From positions 1-19,884 of the forward strand of contig JANSLP010000468.1 in the NCBI GenBank assembly GCA_029298735.1: a DNA stretch of 19,884 nt, written 5' to 3'. Every line of letters starts with the position of its first letter. Position 1 is the stretch's first letter. Made by a program: the position numbers and the translations under genes. This document shows positions 1 to 9,233 of this stretch, one piece after another. The notes beneath the pieces are model-generated. The model did no database searches and was not told the origin of the DNA. It was given only the letters and a program-made list of their open reading frames with translations. The DNA comes from Ophiostoma sp. CBS 140.51. Lineage: Eukaryota; Ascomycota; Sordariomycetes; Ophiostomatales; Ophiostomataceae.

Positions 1-1561
1 CTTTCACTTCTATTTCTTTCATATTTAAACGAGAAGCATCAAAAAAACTGCTACTGACAGTCTTCCATTACTTTAATTTTAAACAACAAAAGAATCGAAA
101 CACAACTAATCAACAAGAGCAATGAGACGAACTTCAATTTGTGTTTTGTATGCCTCGTCATTCGCAACAAAGTAAAAAACATCAAAGGCAGCACGGCCTA
201 CGGGTCCAAATTATGCTAGTCTACCAAGCGCATCAGTTCGCCCAGACTTAACAGTTGGTACAGACCCTCGGTAATTTTTACCGTTAGGCGAGGAAGGCCA
301 CGCCAGGGCACAGAATACGAAAAGAAAAAGGCGAGATGCACACAAATCCTCCGCTTCTGGATCGTGGCTTGCGAGTCGCCGAATGACCGGCGGCACCACG
401 GCGGGCTTTTTATTTTGTCATATTTTATTTTGCTTTCTGCGACCATTCACCATATCGGCTACACGGAAAACCGAATGGCATGGCCAAAGCGGCGCATCTA
501 GAGCTTGATTTCCCTCGCTCGGAACAACTTCCCTTCTTTTCATGTACCATTTCCATGATTCGATCAAGAATAGCAAGTCTAAGAGAGACAAGTCTCAGAA
601 AGACAGGTCGGGCATGGGGTAGCATGGCGGTCCTTTGCCCCTCGCACAACTGTACGCCTGGGGAAGGACGGCCCATTCACGCCCCCTCTTACATGAGTCG
701 TTTGTCATCCACTGGCCTCGTTATTTTCAGCTGTCAAGGGATCAAGACCCCATACAAAAAAAGGGGGGAAACGAGAAAATTGCCCGTATTCAATGTGGAC
801 AACCTGTAAAGAAGCAGCCAAGCAACCCGCGCCCGTTGGAATCTGTGTGTATCGACGGCTGCCACTGTGGCTCCCACTTGTTACATTGCTGTCTGTTGAA
901 GCACCACAAACCGGTTTTTGATCATTATTTTTCAGCAGGCTCTGCCATCAAATACGGCTATTATTTTTCTTGTTCTTTGGTCTGTATTGCAGAAAATTGT
1001 GGCCAAACACCGCTTGAGATATTGGGAGGGACGGACGAGCGAAAAGCAAACTCGCACACACCACCCAAATAAAGAAATGAATCAAGAATGAAAGTAAACA
1101 CTAAGCATAAGGCGACGGCTTTGACGCCAGGCAAGGGCAATCTAGCAGGCAGAAGGCAGTACAGCCTTGATCATGATCAGCTTGCCATGACCAGCCGATG
1201 ATAAAGCAAAATTAACAGTCGCTTTCGGACTCGTTGTATATATTTTATGGATTTATTTTCGAAGACGCAGATGGATATATAAAATGTCATGGCGGTCCTG
1301 GCAGCAAGACGAGAATGAAGAATCATGCGACGCAGCTGCTCGAACAAAGACAAATTCGAAAAGAAAAGACACCAACAAAAGACAACCTCAAGAGGACAGC
1401 CCCAAGGACGATTTATGACGACCGACTGTCGCCGAATCGAAGAGCGGATTAATAAGTACGCCATAAAGCCAGACCGAGAGAGTTTTGCCAGACAGGCACC
1501 CATTTTACACTGGTAAGAGCGCCGCAATTTTGTGTCTGTATGGATGGGAATATTTGGCGAA

Positions 1562-1585
1562 GGGGGGGGGGGGGGGGGGGGGGGG
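1562..1585 (+). repeat. Poly-G homopolymer run (24 G)
   Basis: Twenty-four consecutive G residues, with A before and CTGCTG after. On the minus strand it is poly-C. Such a tract can form G-quadruplex structures and is prone to length change. It lies about 300 bases upstream of the cysteine-rich gene at 1881. The exact length may be affected by sequencing or assembly error. Confidence 0.95.
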
Positions 1586-1736
1586 CTGCTGAAGAAAAAT
1601 AAATATTGAAAAGGAGGAGACTGGGTAAAAAATAGAATAGACACAGCAAGCATACTCACAATCTCAACAGGAACATATCCCAATATCATAATACGACCAC
1701 GTCAGCATACAGGAGAAAACGTTTCCAAGCAAATAA

Positions 1737-1756
1737 ACACACACACACACACACAC
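1737..1756 (+). repeat. (AC)10 microsatellite
   Basis: Ten perfect AC units, about 125 bases upstream of the ATG at 1881 and inside its presumed promoter or leader. Dinucleotide arrays of this kind commonly vary in length between isolates. Confidence 0.95.
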
Positions 1757-1880
1757 GCATACAAGAGAAATATCAGACAGCACCAAGAGGCATATCAGAG
1801 CCGAACAAAACTCAGATAAGCTTATCAAGGCTCCAGAAAAGCTTTTCAGTCTGCGTTCAGCACCATCACGGCTCTACACA

Positions 1881-2363
1881 ATGTGTCTCCAGATCAGCTA
1901 TACCTTGACGTGCGAACACGTCAAGACGCAAATGATCTTTTGTGCGGACGCCATTCCCGCAGCATCATCGTCTTCTTCGTCCAGCAAAAAGGACCACAAG
2001 AACCACAAGAAGGACAGCAGCTCAAGTAAGAAAAAAAAGCACGGACCATCTTCGTCGTCATCGTCGTCTTCACATCGCCAGCCTAAGATGATTCCCTGCG
2101 ACAACCTCACGCAGCAGTCCTTGCCATACCCGACACCGCCCAGTTTTGCCTGTGATCCGCAGACGGCGGCCACGTCCTTGCTGGCACCCAAGTGCCCGTT
2201 GCCCGACTGTCCGTTTGAGGCCAAGGACCGGTGCTGGAACTGCTGCTGGTGCGGTAAGGGATGGAACGAGCGCGGCCGGTGTAGCTGCATCATGATCATC
2301 GAAGGCAACCGGGTGCAGTGCGAGCACATTTGTTGCCCCGAATGCGAGGCGGCCGAGCGATGA
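1881..2363 (+). CDS. Small cysteine-rich protein, paralogue 1 (160 aa, function unknown)
   Basis: Single-exon 160-aa protein with 17 cysteines and no signal peptide or membrane segment, so it is probably intracellular. The N-terminal module has Cys 2, 11 and 21 with His 13. Residues about 28-65 are a Ser/Lys/His low-complexity linker of poly-Ser and poly-Lys runs. The C-terminal module has CPL-x2-C (C105, C110), C118, W119, C121, C122, C124, G127, N129, G132, C134, C136, then C147-x-H149-x-C151-C152-x2-C155, five residues from the end. The module spacing is shared exactly with the gene at 5105, which supports both as real genes. The start has a good fungal context (CACAATG), and Cys2 aligning with the paralogue fixes it. 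I infer zinc or other metal binding from the CxC, CxxC and CxH pairs. Proteins that begin MC and carry an early C-x-H are, to my knowledge, scattered among filamentous ascomycetes without assigned function. I do not recognise a named family. Confidence 0.82.
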   Translation: MCLQISYTLTCEHVKTQMIFCADAIPAASSSSSSSKKDHKNHKKDSSSSKKKKHGPSSSSSSSSHRQPKMIPCDNLTQQSLPYPTPPSFACDPQTAATSLLAPKCPLPDCPFEAKDRCWNCCWCGKGWNERGRCSCIMIIEGNRVQCEHICCPECEAAER

Positions 2364-3444
2364 TTCCAGGGAAGAAAATGAGGTCCGTGCCAATGAGAAG
2401 GCGGGACATATTGACAGTGAGCTGAAAAGGGTTACGCGATCGAGAGCAGGTCGGAAAGGGGGAACCAATGTGATGGGAATGGGAAGGGAGAAGGGGGATA
2501 TGCAAAGAAAAAAGGTAAGGCGTGGAGGCTTGCGTTGTATTCAAGCAGCCGAGTGATAAACTGTTACAAAAAAAGGAGGTGAGAAAAGAAGGAAGGAGTG
2601 AATGCAGCTTGGCGAATTTTGTGTTGCTCGCGAGGACAGCCGGCACCCTATTCGTTGGATTCTCCCTGTTTGTTTTTGTTTCCCCCATATCTGTGTTTGT
2701 TTTCGTCATTTGGCATCGTTTTGTCCTGTTCTAGGTGGGGGGACCTTGTTGTAAACCATTTTGGCCGCATAGGTTCTGGTCGACAGGAGGATATTTATTT
2801 TTTCCGTTCGTTTCGCTTCTAATTACCGTAATTCCAAGTTTTTCTTTTTCTTTTAAAAGTTTCATTGTCGTTTTCTTCGTGGTTGGTCGGCGGGCCGTGG
2901 CCGGCGAGTCGGTGCAAACAATGTCTCGGAAGAGGTTGTTGGATTTTTGCCGTTTGTTGGTGGCTGCTCATTGTCCGTTGGTGACTTGCCGTTCGTTTTA
3001 CCGCCGATTCGTTTGTTCGGTTCCACCCCCTTTTTTGGTTTATTTAACCTTTCTTTGTTGATACACAACCGCTTGCCTGTAGTTTGTCTAATCGCCGTTC
3101 CCAGGACTTAAGTGATCGCCGTCGCTCCGGCTTTCCTTCCAAAACCCCAACTCGTCGTACAATAAGACCAGAGGCTTGAGCAGTCATGGACAAAAACAGT
3201 GAGAGCCGCCAAAACTGGGCGCTATTTGCTTCGAGCGGCTCTAATTGTTTCTGCCTTTTTGAGAACGGGTTTACAGTCTTCCGGGTCGATTGATGAAAAA
3301 TGTCTGAGTGGCGCCGATCGGCGGGATGTGAAGCCATTTTCTGTATCCCAGGACGGTGCGTGCTACAAGACCCCATGGGTAGACGAGATTCGCGACCCAG
3401 ATCGTGGGAAATTCAAGCACAACATGCCACCTAAAGCAAGCACA

Positions 3445-3473
3445 ATGTATACATGCATGCGTGCGTGCATGCA
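3445..3473 (+). repeat. Alternating purine/pyrimidine tract (29 nt)
   Basis: Every step alternates purine and pyrimidine from 3445 to 3473. It contains TATA, GCATGC and GTGCGTGC units and is largely self-complementary around GCATGC. Such tracts can adopt Z-DNA or cruciform structure. No gene is assigned here. Confidence 0.85.
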
Positions 3474-4230
3474 GGTGAGCATCTGAAAGTACAATAAGAC
3501 TGGTGTAACGTCTGTTGGTGAAATGGTGGGAATGTTGGGAGAGTTACCAAATCTCTGGGAAAGGGATGTAGAGAAAGAAAAGAATAAAAATTCCCTGAGC
3601 GACACTTGAGACCGTAGCACCGTCAATTCTTTCGCACGAAGGAGCGGGGTGCAACATGGCCAATATGTGTCAATAATGAATGTCGGCCGCAAACACATGG
3701 CCTGGACAGCGGACTTTGCAGTATTGCTGGTCCGGAAGACGAGCAGAACACAAACGGTTCCATTTGGCGACCCCACCCTTGGATAGGATTTTTTTGGACC
3801 AAAACTGAGTAAAGAGCTGGGCTGTAATCTAGCATAGTGTTGTGATCGTGGCCGCACTATTGCACGACTGTTTTGTTGACAAATCGTTCGTGGTTGAGTG
3901 GTGGAGTCGGCGACAAGCGGGACACATTGTGCAAGTACCGACGGTGTGGGAGGCCACAAATCTTGCAATACGGAACACACGCCTTCCCGTACCTAGATCT
4001 ATCTGATCTCATGGATGTAAACTGCATTTGTGTTTGTTGTTGCACCGATGGACACCACTGCCCGGAAGTTAGGGCGGTCTCAAACAGATGAAGTTTCCCG
4101 ACCTTTGTTGGTTAGGTGTGGCGTTAAAAGGGAAGCACAGAAATCTCCTAAACCACCTAGGAGGAAGTGGTGACTTGTTATGCCTTGCATACGTTTGCAA
4201 AGTACAACAAAAACTGGTAGTATTTTGTTG

Positions 4231-4261
4231 CTTTTCTTTTTCTTCTTCTTCTTCTCCTCCC
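4231..4261 (+). repeat. 31-nt pure pyrimidine run with (TTC)5
   Basis: An uninterrupted pyrimidine run that includes five TTC units at 4240-4254. It is a simple-sequence tract in an intergenic region, and no coding role is evident. Confidence 0.9.
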
Positions 4262-5104
4262 AAACAAGGGAAAAGGAACAACAGCTCCGCTGGGCACAAC
4301 CTTCTCAACAACGACAAGATGGCAAAGTTTTTGTAATGGCCCACGATTGCTTTGAGAGAAAGCAATGTGGAGGAATGAAGGGGCGTTAATTGTCCCACGG
4401 CCTCTGCCATGCCTTTTCTATCTTCATACGGGTCGGAAACACAAGTCTCGGCCCCTAGTGCCGTCTGTAGCGTGCACCTCGATGTCTTGGATGTGGCGAC
4501 CCCTACCCATGGCCGCGATGTTGCGTGCCCCGGGGTCTAAGACACACACACTTCGGAAGGATATGTCCAATATAACCTGCCCAGCACCAAGGCGTCGGGT
4601 CGTCCATACGCCAAAGAAACCTTCCACATTTTGATGGGCTGTGGGCATGATAGACTGCACGAAAAGCGGACAAGCGATACCAGGGGCGTCTTCTTTCAAC
4701 CCTTGCCTTTTCGACTTGATGTGTTTTGTGGTCTCGATTTGTTTCGTAGAGCGACGCGGGCAGCTCAATACCGGGTATCTGCAACGAGGCGTAAAGTAGA
4801 CCGGGCCGGGCAAAATCTCGATATGGACAAACGCGCCCTTGTCACTAGATGGGATGCAATGTCCCGTGTCGTCGTCGAAGTATAAGAAAGCGAGAAGACC
4901 GCCCTCTTTGATGTATTCGTAAATAGAAATCATCGACAGCACTGATTTGAAAGACTTCTGATTTGCTTTCTTGTCCGAGCAAGAGCACGCAAGACTCGAG
5001 TCATCGACAACGCATAGACAAAGCGAAAATCAAGCGGCCCAAAGAAAAACAACCGCATCGCTTGTTAAACAACACACGTTGACGCAGTACTTCCTGTCAC
5101 CAAG

Positions 5105-5831
5105 ATGTGCTACGGCCACCCACACCACCATCCGTGTGGCCATCAGTCGGTCAAGTGGCATTACTGCCCGCGGGCCAAGATCGATGTTATGACGGGACAT
5201 GCGACAGTCTGCAACAAAACGACGTATGCCATCTCGCAGCCAGCCAAGACACGATGCCCGTTGAAAAATTGCCACTTCAAAGAGGTTGGCGGGGTCTGGG
5301 ACTGCTGCACATGTAAGCAGGGCCCCAACACGCAAGGGTGGTGCACATTCCCAAATCCGTCATGGAAGAAGAACTTCCAAAAAGACGAGTACGAGTGGGT
5401 CGAAACGTGTGACCATGGCTGCTGCAAAAGCTGCACACGAAGTGGTATGTCCAATCTCTTTTTCTCTTGTTGTACTTTGTTGACTCCTTCGTGCTTTGCT
5501 TGCTGTTGTTTGGCTGCTTTGCTGTAGCGACTTGATTCTGACACTCGCCACAGAGAGCGCTGGTCCCATGCCGGAAGAGGACACGAAAAAGAAAAAGAAG
5601 TCGAGAAAGCCAAGCAGCGATGCGGCTTGTACAGGGTCGTCTTCTTCGGGCACAACGGACGGATCGGGAATATATGGAGATTATGGGTACGTTGACGAAC
5701 ACGGGTACTATGGCGAAGGTTACGTTGGAGAGCTTGTGGAAAGTTCGAACTCGGGAAGCCGTCGCCACGGCCATGATGGTAAGAAGTCGTCATCGCATAG
5801 TAAAGGGAAGGGAAAAGACAAGAGCAGTTAG
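5105..5831 (+). CDS. Small cysteine-rich protein, paralogue 2 (205 aa, one intron, function unknown)
   Basis: Two exons, 5105-5444 and 5554-5831. The 109-nt intron has donor GTATGT, branch CTGAC at 5538-5542 and acceptor CAG at 5551-5553, in phase 1 inside codon 114. The protein is 205 aa with 15 cysteines and no signal peptide. The N-terminal module has C2, C11, H13 and C21, identical in position to the gene at 1881. The second module has CPL-x2-C (C51, C56), W65, C67, C68, C70, G73, N75, G78, C80, then C102-x-H104-x-C106-C107-x2-C110. Exon 2 encodes a low-complexity tail: poly-Lys near 125-129, a Ser run, a Gly/Tyr-rich stretch at about 141-162 and a basic Ser/Lys/Gly end. Without splicing, the frame would stop at 5527 and lose the tail. 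The metal-binding role is inferred from paired cysteines and histidines. The family is not one I can name. Confidence 0.84.
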
Positions 5832-7610
5832 GAGTCGTATCTGGAGAGGATCGGTACATCAGCAAGATTAGAAAAGACACTTAATGTACTCTGTAATACT
5901 CCATATCTGCGAAATTATGCGGCATGCCCGGCATAGTTATTGTTGCAAGCTTTGGCGGATGTGAAAATTCGGGATCCGATAATTCTGCGGTGGTAAGTCC
6001 ACGAAAAAGCTGTGCAGTAAACCGATGCTTTAAATAATCAGATGTTGGCATTGGAAAACACGGACATTGTTCTTGACAGTTTGAGACCAGTTTTCATGCT
6101 GGCAGGAGGACAATGGGGCTAGATATGCAGCGCTGTGGGCCAGATCGTGGACGCTAATAAAACAAGATCTCTGGCCTTGAGACTTTGTGTGGAGGGTAAA
6201 CAAAAGTTGCAAAATGAACTCGCGAAGATCCCAAAGGTAGAACCGCATTGAGCCACAATTTTCTCCCTGCACATGTTCTGCTAGTATGCTCCGTATATGC
6301 TGGGCATTAATGGTCCAAAAATGGATGTGGATGCACGTCGTAGATCATTCATTTCCTCAGCGTTTCTGAGAAGCTATCAAATTCATTGTTTCGAACCACC
6401 GCTGCAGCGCAATCCACCCGAACGCCAATGACTAGAGCGACCCGGAACACAGAGCGATAGAAATGCTGTGGAAAGTTGGTCGTTGTGGGATTTTCGTCGT
6501 TTTCTTCTCCTTTTTTTGTCGGAAGATGAGTTAGGTAAGTGCCCGGTTGTACGGGGATTCGCTGCCGGCGCTGCCAGGATATGCTCGGCCTCCGGTCCTC
6601 CTTTTAGCGTACGACTTGGAGCCGCCGTGCACCGCCTGCAATTCCGTCGAATGCAGGGTAGACCGCCACATTTTGGAGAAGGCGTCCCGGAGAGAGACCA
6701 AGCCTGGTTCCTTGGCGGTTCCGCATTTGCTGGATAATTCTGTGAAAGAAAGCGGTTAGCATAGGACGGAGAGAAGGCGACAAAAGGGTGGCTGCGATGA
6801 GTGCCCCTTTCTTGTGCATATGAAGCGAAACATTCTGTACTCTGTATCCGTCCATCTCACATTGTGTGCCGTCACATCTTGCCTACTGTTGCCTTTGACA
6901 TCTTGCCTCTTCCTTGCCACGTGTATAGCATGTGGGAAAGGGCCGGCTATTTCTCCCGCGTTACTTCGTACAGGGCGGAAGGATCGAGCTGGACCGACTG
7001 GCCAACCATGGTCGAGAGCTGTTTGAAAGAGGCTCCTTGAAAGGACTGTAGCATTACGACTAGCGAGAGTAGGCAATGGTCAGCATGCGAGGAAACAAGA
7101 CGGTGAGGTGAAAACAGGCACGCCGTCTGTGACAGAGCTCCTCTGAGGACTCTGAGGAGGACCGTCAATGCGTGTTCTTTTTGGTGCTGTTCTTTTCGCA
7201 TTTTGTGTGATTGAGTGCAAGAATCAATGTCTTGTGGTGCCCTCAAGGCTCAACACAGTTGCTGTTGGCACTTGTGCCGCTCGAATGCATGATCTTGCCA
7301 TCTTTCTCTGTTTCTGCAGCATCGGTTGCATGTAAGGGCCGTGGGAGCGGTGGTGTCGTGTCGTTCTTGGGAAACGCTAACTTGAAGAAGAAGAAAAAGG
7401 ACGGCTGCAAACTTCTGCACCTCGCACAAAAAGGTATGGTCTTGCCAATTCGATGGTCTCAGGCCACGCCGGTCTAGGCAGTGCCGTGTGGCCGTTTGTG
7501 CCTTCCCTGCTTTCATTTTCATCAGCAGAACCACTGCCGCTAACATGCCGCGCTAATCAACCGACCTGCCTCGATCGACAGAAGAGTAGGCTACTTCTGG
7601 CAAGAGCGGG

Positions 7611-7629
7611 TGGACTCTCGAGGAGTCCA
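7611..7629 (+). repeat. Perfect 7-bp inverted repeat (hairpin)
   Basis: TGGACTC and GAGTCCA flank a five-base TCGAG spacer, giving a short perfect hairpin. It sits in a region without a supported gene. Confidence 0.6.
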
Positions 7630-7732
7630 AACACAAGTGGTGCAATGGGAAAATACCACATGGAATAACCGCCAGGGCGCTCATGGCTGTCAGGTGAGTG
7701 CTATTGGGTAGCGTGGAGAGTACCAAGTCCAC

Positions 7733-7792
7733 ATATCGAGAGCACGCATTTCTGACTCTCTTTTAAATTTGAGAATAAAATGTTCTCGATAT
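7733..7792 (+). repeat. 12-bp inverted repeat around an AT-rich core
   Basis: Arms 7733-7744 and 7781-7792 pair at 11 of 12 positions (ATATCGAGAGCA against TGTTCTCGATAT), with a 36-nt spacer that contains TTTTAAATTT. It lies at the left edge of an AT-rich island of about 35% GC by hand count over 7741-7980. It could be a hairpin or a decayed small inverted-repeat element. Confidence 0.65.
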
Positions 7793-7934
7793 ATATAGTT
7801 TCTTTTTTGGAATTGCGTATATTCCCTTTACTCGTATCCGTCGGTAAGGGAAACTAGGGGGAATCTCTCAGAAGGTATAATATATTATATACGTACCCTA
7901 CTTATTTAACGCGGTAAATCGTAAAACTTTCCGC

Positions 7935-7984
7935 ACTTACTACCACTAATTAATAGAGAAGCTCTAAGTATCGCAGTAGTAAGT
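7935..7984 (+). repeat. 9-bp perfect inverted repeat in the AT-rich island
   Basis: ACTTACTAC (7935-7943) and GTAGTAAGT (7976-7984) are perfect inverted copies. The 32-nt spacer holds a smaller inverted pair, AGAG and CTCT, around AAG. A 14-bp palindrome, TATAATATATTATA, lies nearby at 7876-7889. Confidence 0.65.
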
Positions 7985-8380
7985 AAGACAGGGAAAGGCA
8001 CCCGAATGGTTGAGTTTCGCTTATCAGGAACAGGCAACTTTCTGCCTCGTATTTTATCACTCTTTCAATCAACGCATTGCTGGTACGATGTGCTACAGCC
8101 TCTCGGAACTTATAGAGATTCTCGAGTGAAGAAAATGGTCACTGTCGCATTATTTCACTTACCGTATTCGACCACGGCCCTAGGCCTAGCCCCCTTGATG
8201 TTTGAGATTACGCCCCAGCCACTAAGAACAGAGGACGCCTAGTGAAACTCCCTACTAGTGCGGTACGCCATGGCGAACAGCGCCGCCGGGAAAAAGCGAC
8301 AGCAGGGCAAAAAAACAGGGGAGGGAGGAGGGAAAGCGCCTGCCCGAAAACGTGCGACGGCGCTGACCGCCCGCACTTTC

Positions 8381-8801
8381 CTCTCATGGAGGCGAACTTT
8401 CCGAGTCGTTACTCTATCCTCGTTCCTTCCCTGGTGCCTTTCTGCATGGTTTTCTTCGTTTCTCCTTCGCCCGCGTTTCTAACCGATCTTTTGTTTCTGT
8501 CGCCCATCTCGCATTGTTTCCATCGTCAATCACGTTCGCCCGCTATCATCGCCGTCGCCTCAATTGTCACACGCCCGCGCAGACCGCCGCTTCACCGCCT
8601 TCTACCCCAACAAACTTTACCTTTGCCACTGCAACGCAACAACGACCAAGAAAGCGACCTTTTCGAGATCAAATACCTTTTAAGAGGCTGGCAAACGTGC
8701 TTCGACCATTCCAGATAACCGAAAGATATTTCTCAACGCGTCCTCGAACCTGCCAATAACCCCTTTCACCTCCTTTTCCACCCACGATCAAATCAATCAC
8801 A
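8381..8801 (+). promoter_or_regulatory. CT-rich promoter and 5' leader of the 117-aa gene
   Basis: The stretch changes from a GA-rich block (about 8300-8340) to long pyrimidine-rich runs (about 8383-8540), then to an A- and C-rich leader ending in ATCACAATG. A CT-rich tract followed by a CAACA-type leader is the usual look of the transcription start region in filamentous fungi. A 70-codon open frame (ATG at 8270, stop ending 8482) with a very basic N-terminus overlaps it and could be an upstream ORF. Confidence 0.45.
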
Positions 8802-9233
8802 ATGCCTACCTCCCTCGAGTCTGCGCGGCCCATTATGGCCCCTTCAGTACGTATTGACAGCGAGATCACGCGAACAGACTGATGTATCTCCCCGTGAGCC
8901 CGTTTGCTAACCCTTTCCCCTCAGGCCCACACATCCGTTCGTTTCAGCACCTACAGCATGGCCCCGTCGTATGCCCCGACCGTCCGGACCACCGACTCTG
9001 CCACCGCCGAGATCACAACCATCGAAAAGGGCCTTGACCGCATGGAGAACAAGGCTCTGCAGCAGCAGCGTGTTGTTCTTAACGAAGAGAAGACCGCTGT
9101 GTTCCAGAAGCTGGCCCTGGGTGCCAAGCTCGACCGCGCTCTCGAGCGCCGCATGACCGGACAGGACGCCGAGATGCGTCTGCCTCGGGCCAAGAAGACG
9201 GAGGAGACCTTCAACGAGAAGGAGAAGAACTAA
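8802..9233 (+). CDS. Conserved-looking 117-aa helical protein, function unknown
   Basis: Two exons, 8802-8846 and 8925-9233. The 78-nt intron has donor GTACGT, branch GCTAAC at 8905-8910 and acceptor TCAG at 8921-8924, in phase 0 after codon 15. The protein is 117 aa. A Ser/Thr/Pro/Tyr-rich N-terminal part (about 1-40) is followed by a charged, Ala/Leu/Glu/Arg-rich stretch (about 42-93) that should be helical and possibly coiled-coil, then a Lys/Glu-rich C-terminus. There is no signal peptide, membrane segment or catalytic motif. The start has a good CACAATG context; Met12 is an alternative. Codon choice is strongly C-ending in exon 2, typical of a well-expressed fungal gene. It is convergent with the Sec72-like gene downstream. 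I do not recognise the family and assign no function. Confidence 0.85.

Larger units (their letters stand above)
1..1880. other. Intergenic region, no supported gene
   Basis: I see no convincing gene in this stretch. Open frames up to 170 codons occur on both strands, but they are low-complexity or shadow-like and lack a recognisable domain or a good splice structure. The first 200 bases are AT-rich. The region holds a 12-bp perfect palindrome (TGATCATGATCA, 1168-1179), a 24-nt poly-G run and an (AC)10 microsatellite. The last 200 bases are rich in A and C and run into the CACAATG start of the first cysteine-rich gene, so they are probably its promoter and 5' leader. Confidence 0.6.
2364..5104. 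other. Intergenic region between the two cysteine-rich genes, no supported gene
   Basis: About 2.7 kb without a convincing gene. The longest open frames (minus 3363-3980, 205 codons; minus 4424-4942, 172 codons) overlap other open frames, show no domain and lack intron signals, so I treat them as chance. A plus-strand frame at 3873-4091 has a cluster of cysteines near its end, but its spacing does not match the flanking family. The region contains a 29-nt alternating purine/pyrimidine stretch and a 31-nt pyrimidine run with (TTC)5. The last 120 bases are rich in A and C and probably form the leader of the gene at 5105. Confidence 0.55.
5832..8380. other. Intergenic region, no supported gene
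   Basis: About 2.5 kb without a convincing gene. Splice-like signals occur (for example GTAAGT near 6535 and GTATGG at 7435 followed by a CTAAT...ACAG end near 7582), but joining them closes the frame after a few codons. No tRNA-like structure was seen. An 11-nt direct repeat (ACATCTTGCCT at 6874 and 6898), a short hairpin at 7611-7629 and an AT-rich island with inverted repeats are present. A non-coding transcript or a decayed mobile element cannot be excluded. Confidence 0.5.

Noticed and set aside
2026..2081. Possible intron (GTAAGA...CCAG) inside the first cysteine-rich gene
   Set aside because: It is 56 nt long, so splicing would shift the frame and destroy the C-terminal cysteine module that matches the paralogue.
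3363..3980. 205-codon minus-strand open frame
   Set aside because: No domain, no coding-like composition, and other open frames overlap it. A frame of this length can arise by chance in DNA near 50% GC.
3873..4091. Third, decayed member of the cysteine-rich family
   Set aside because: It has nine cysteines, but none of the family's spacing (CPL-x2-C, W-x-CC-x-C or C-x-H-x-CC-x2-C) is present.
4424..4942. 172-codon minus-strand open frame
   Set aside because: The first 50 residues look protein-like, but I recognise no family, and no splice sites extend it to a fuller protein.
5161..5880. 239-codon minus-strand open frame, the longest shadow frame in the window
   Set aside because: It lies antisense to the cysteine-rich gene at 5105, whose plus-strand reading has a paralogue with matching cysteine spacing and a proper intron. 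The antisense translation shows no domain.
6365..6430. tRNA-like segment with a TTCGAA core
   Set aside because: No acceptor stem or anticodon arm could be paired around it.
7211..7668. Two-exon gene with donor at 7435 and acceptor near 7581
   Set aside because: The join closes the frame two codons after the junction, and neither exon shows a recognisable domain.
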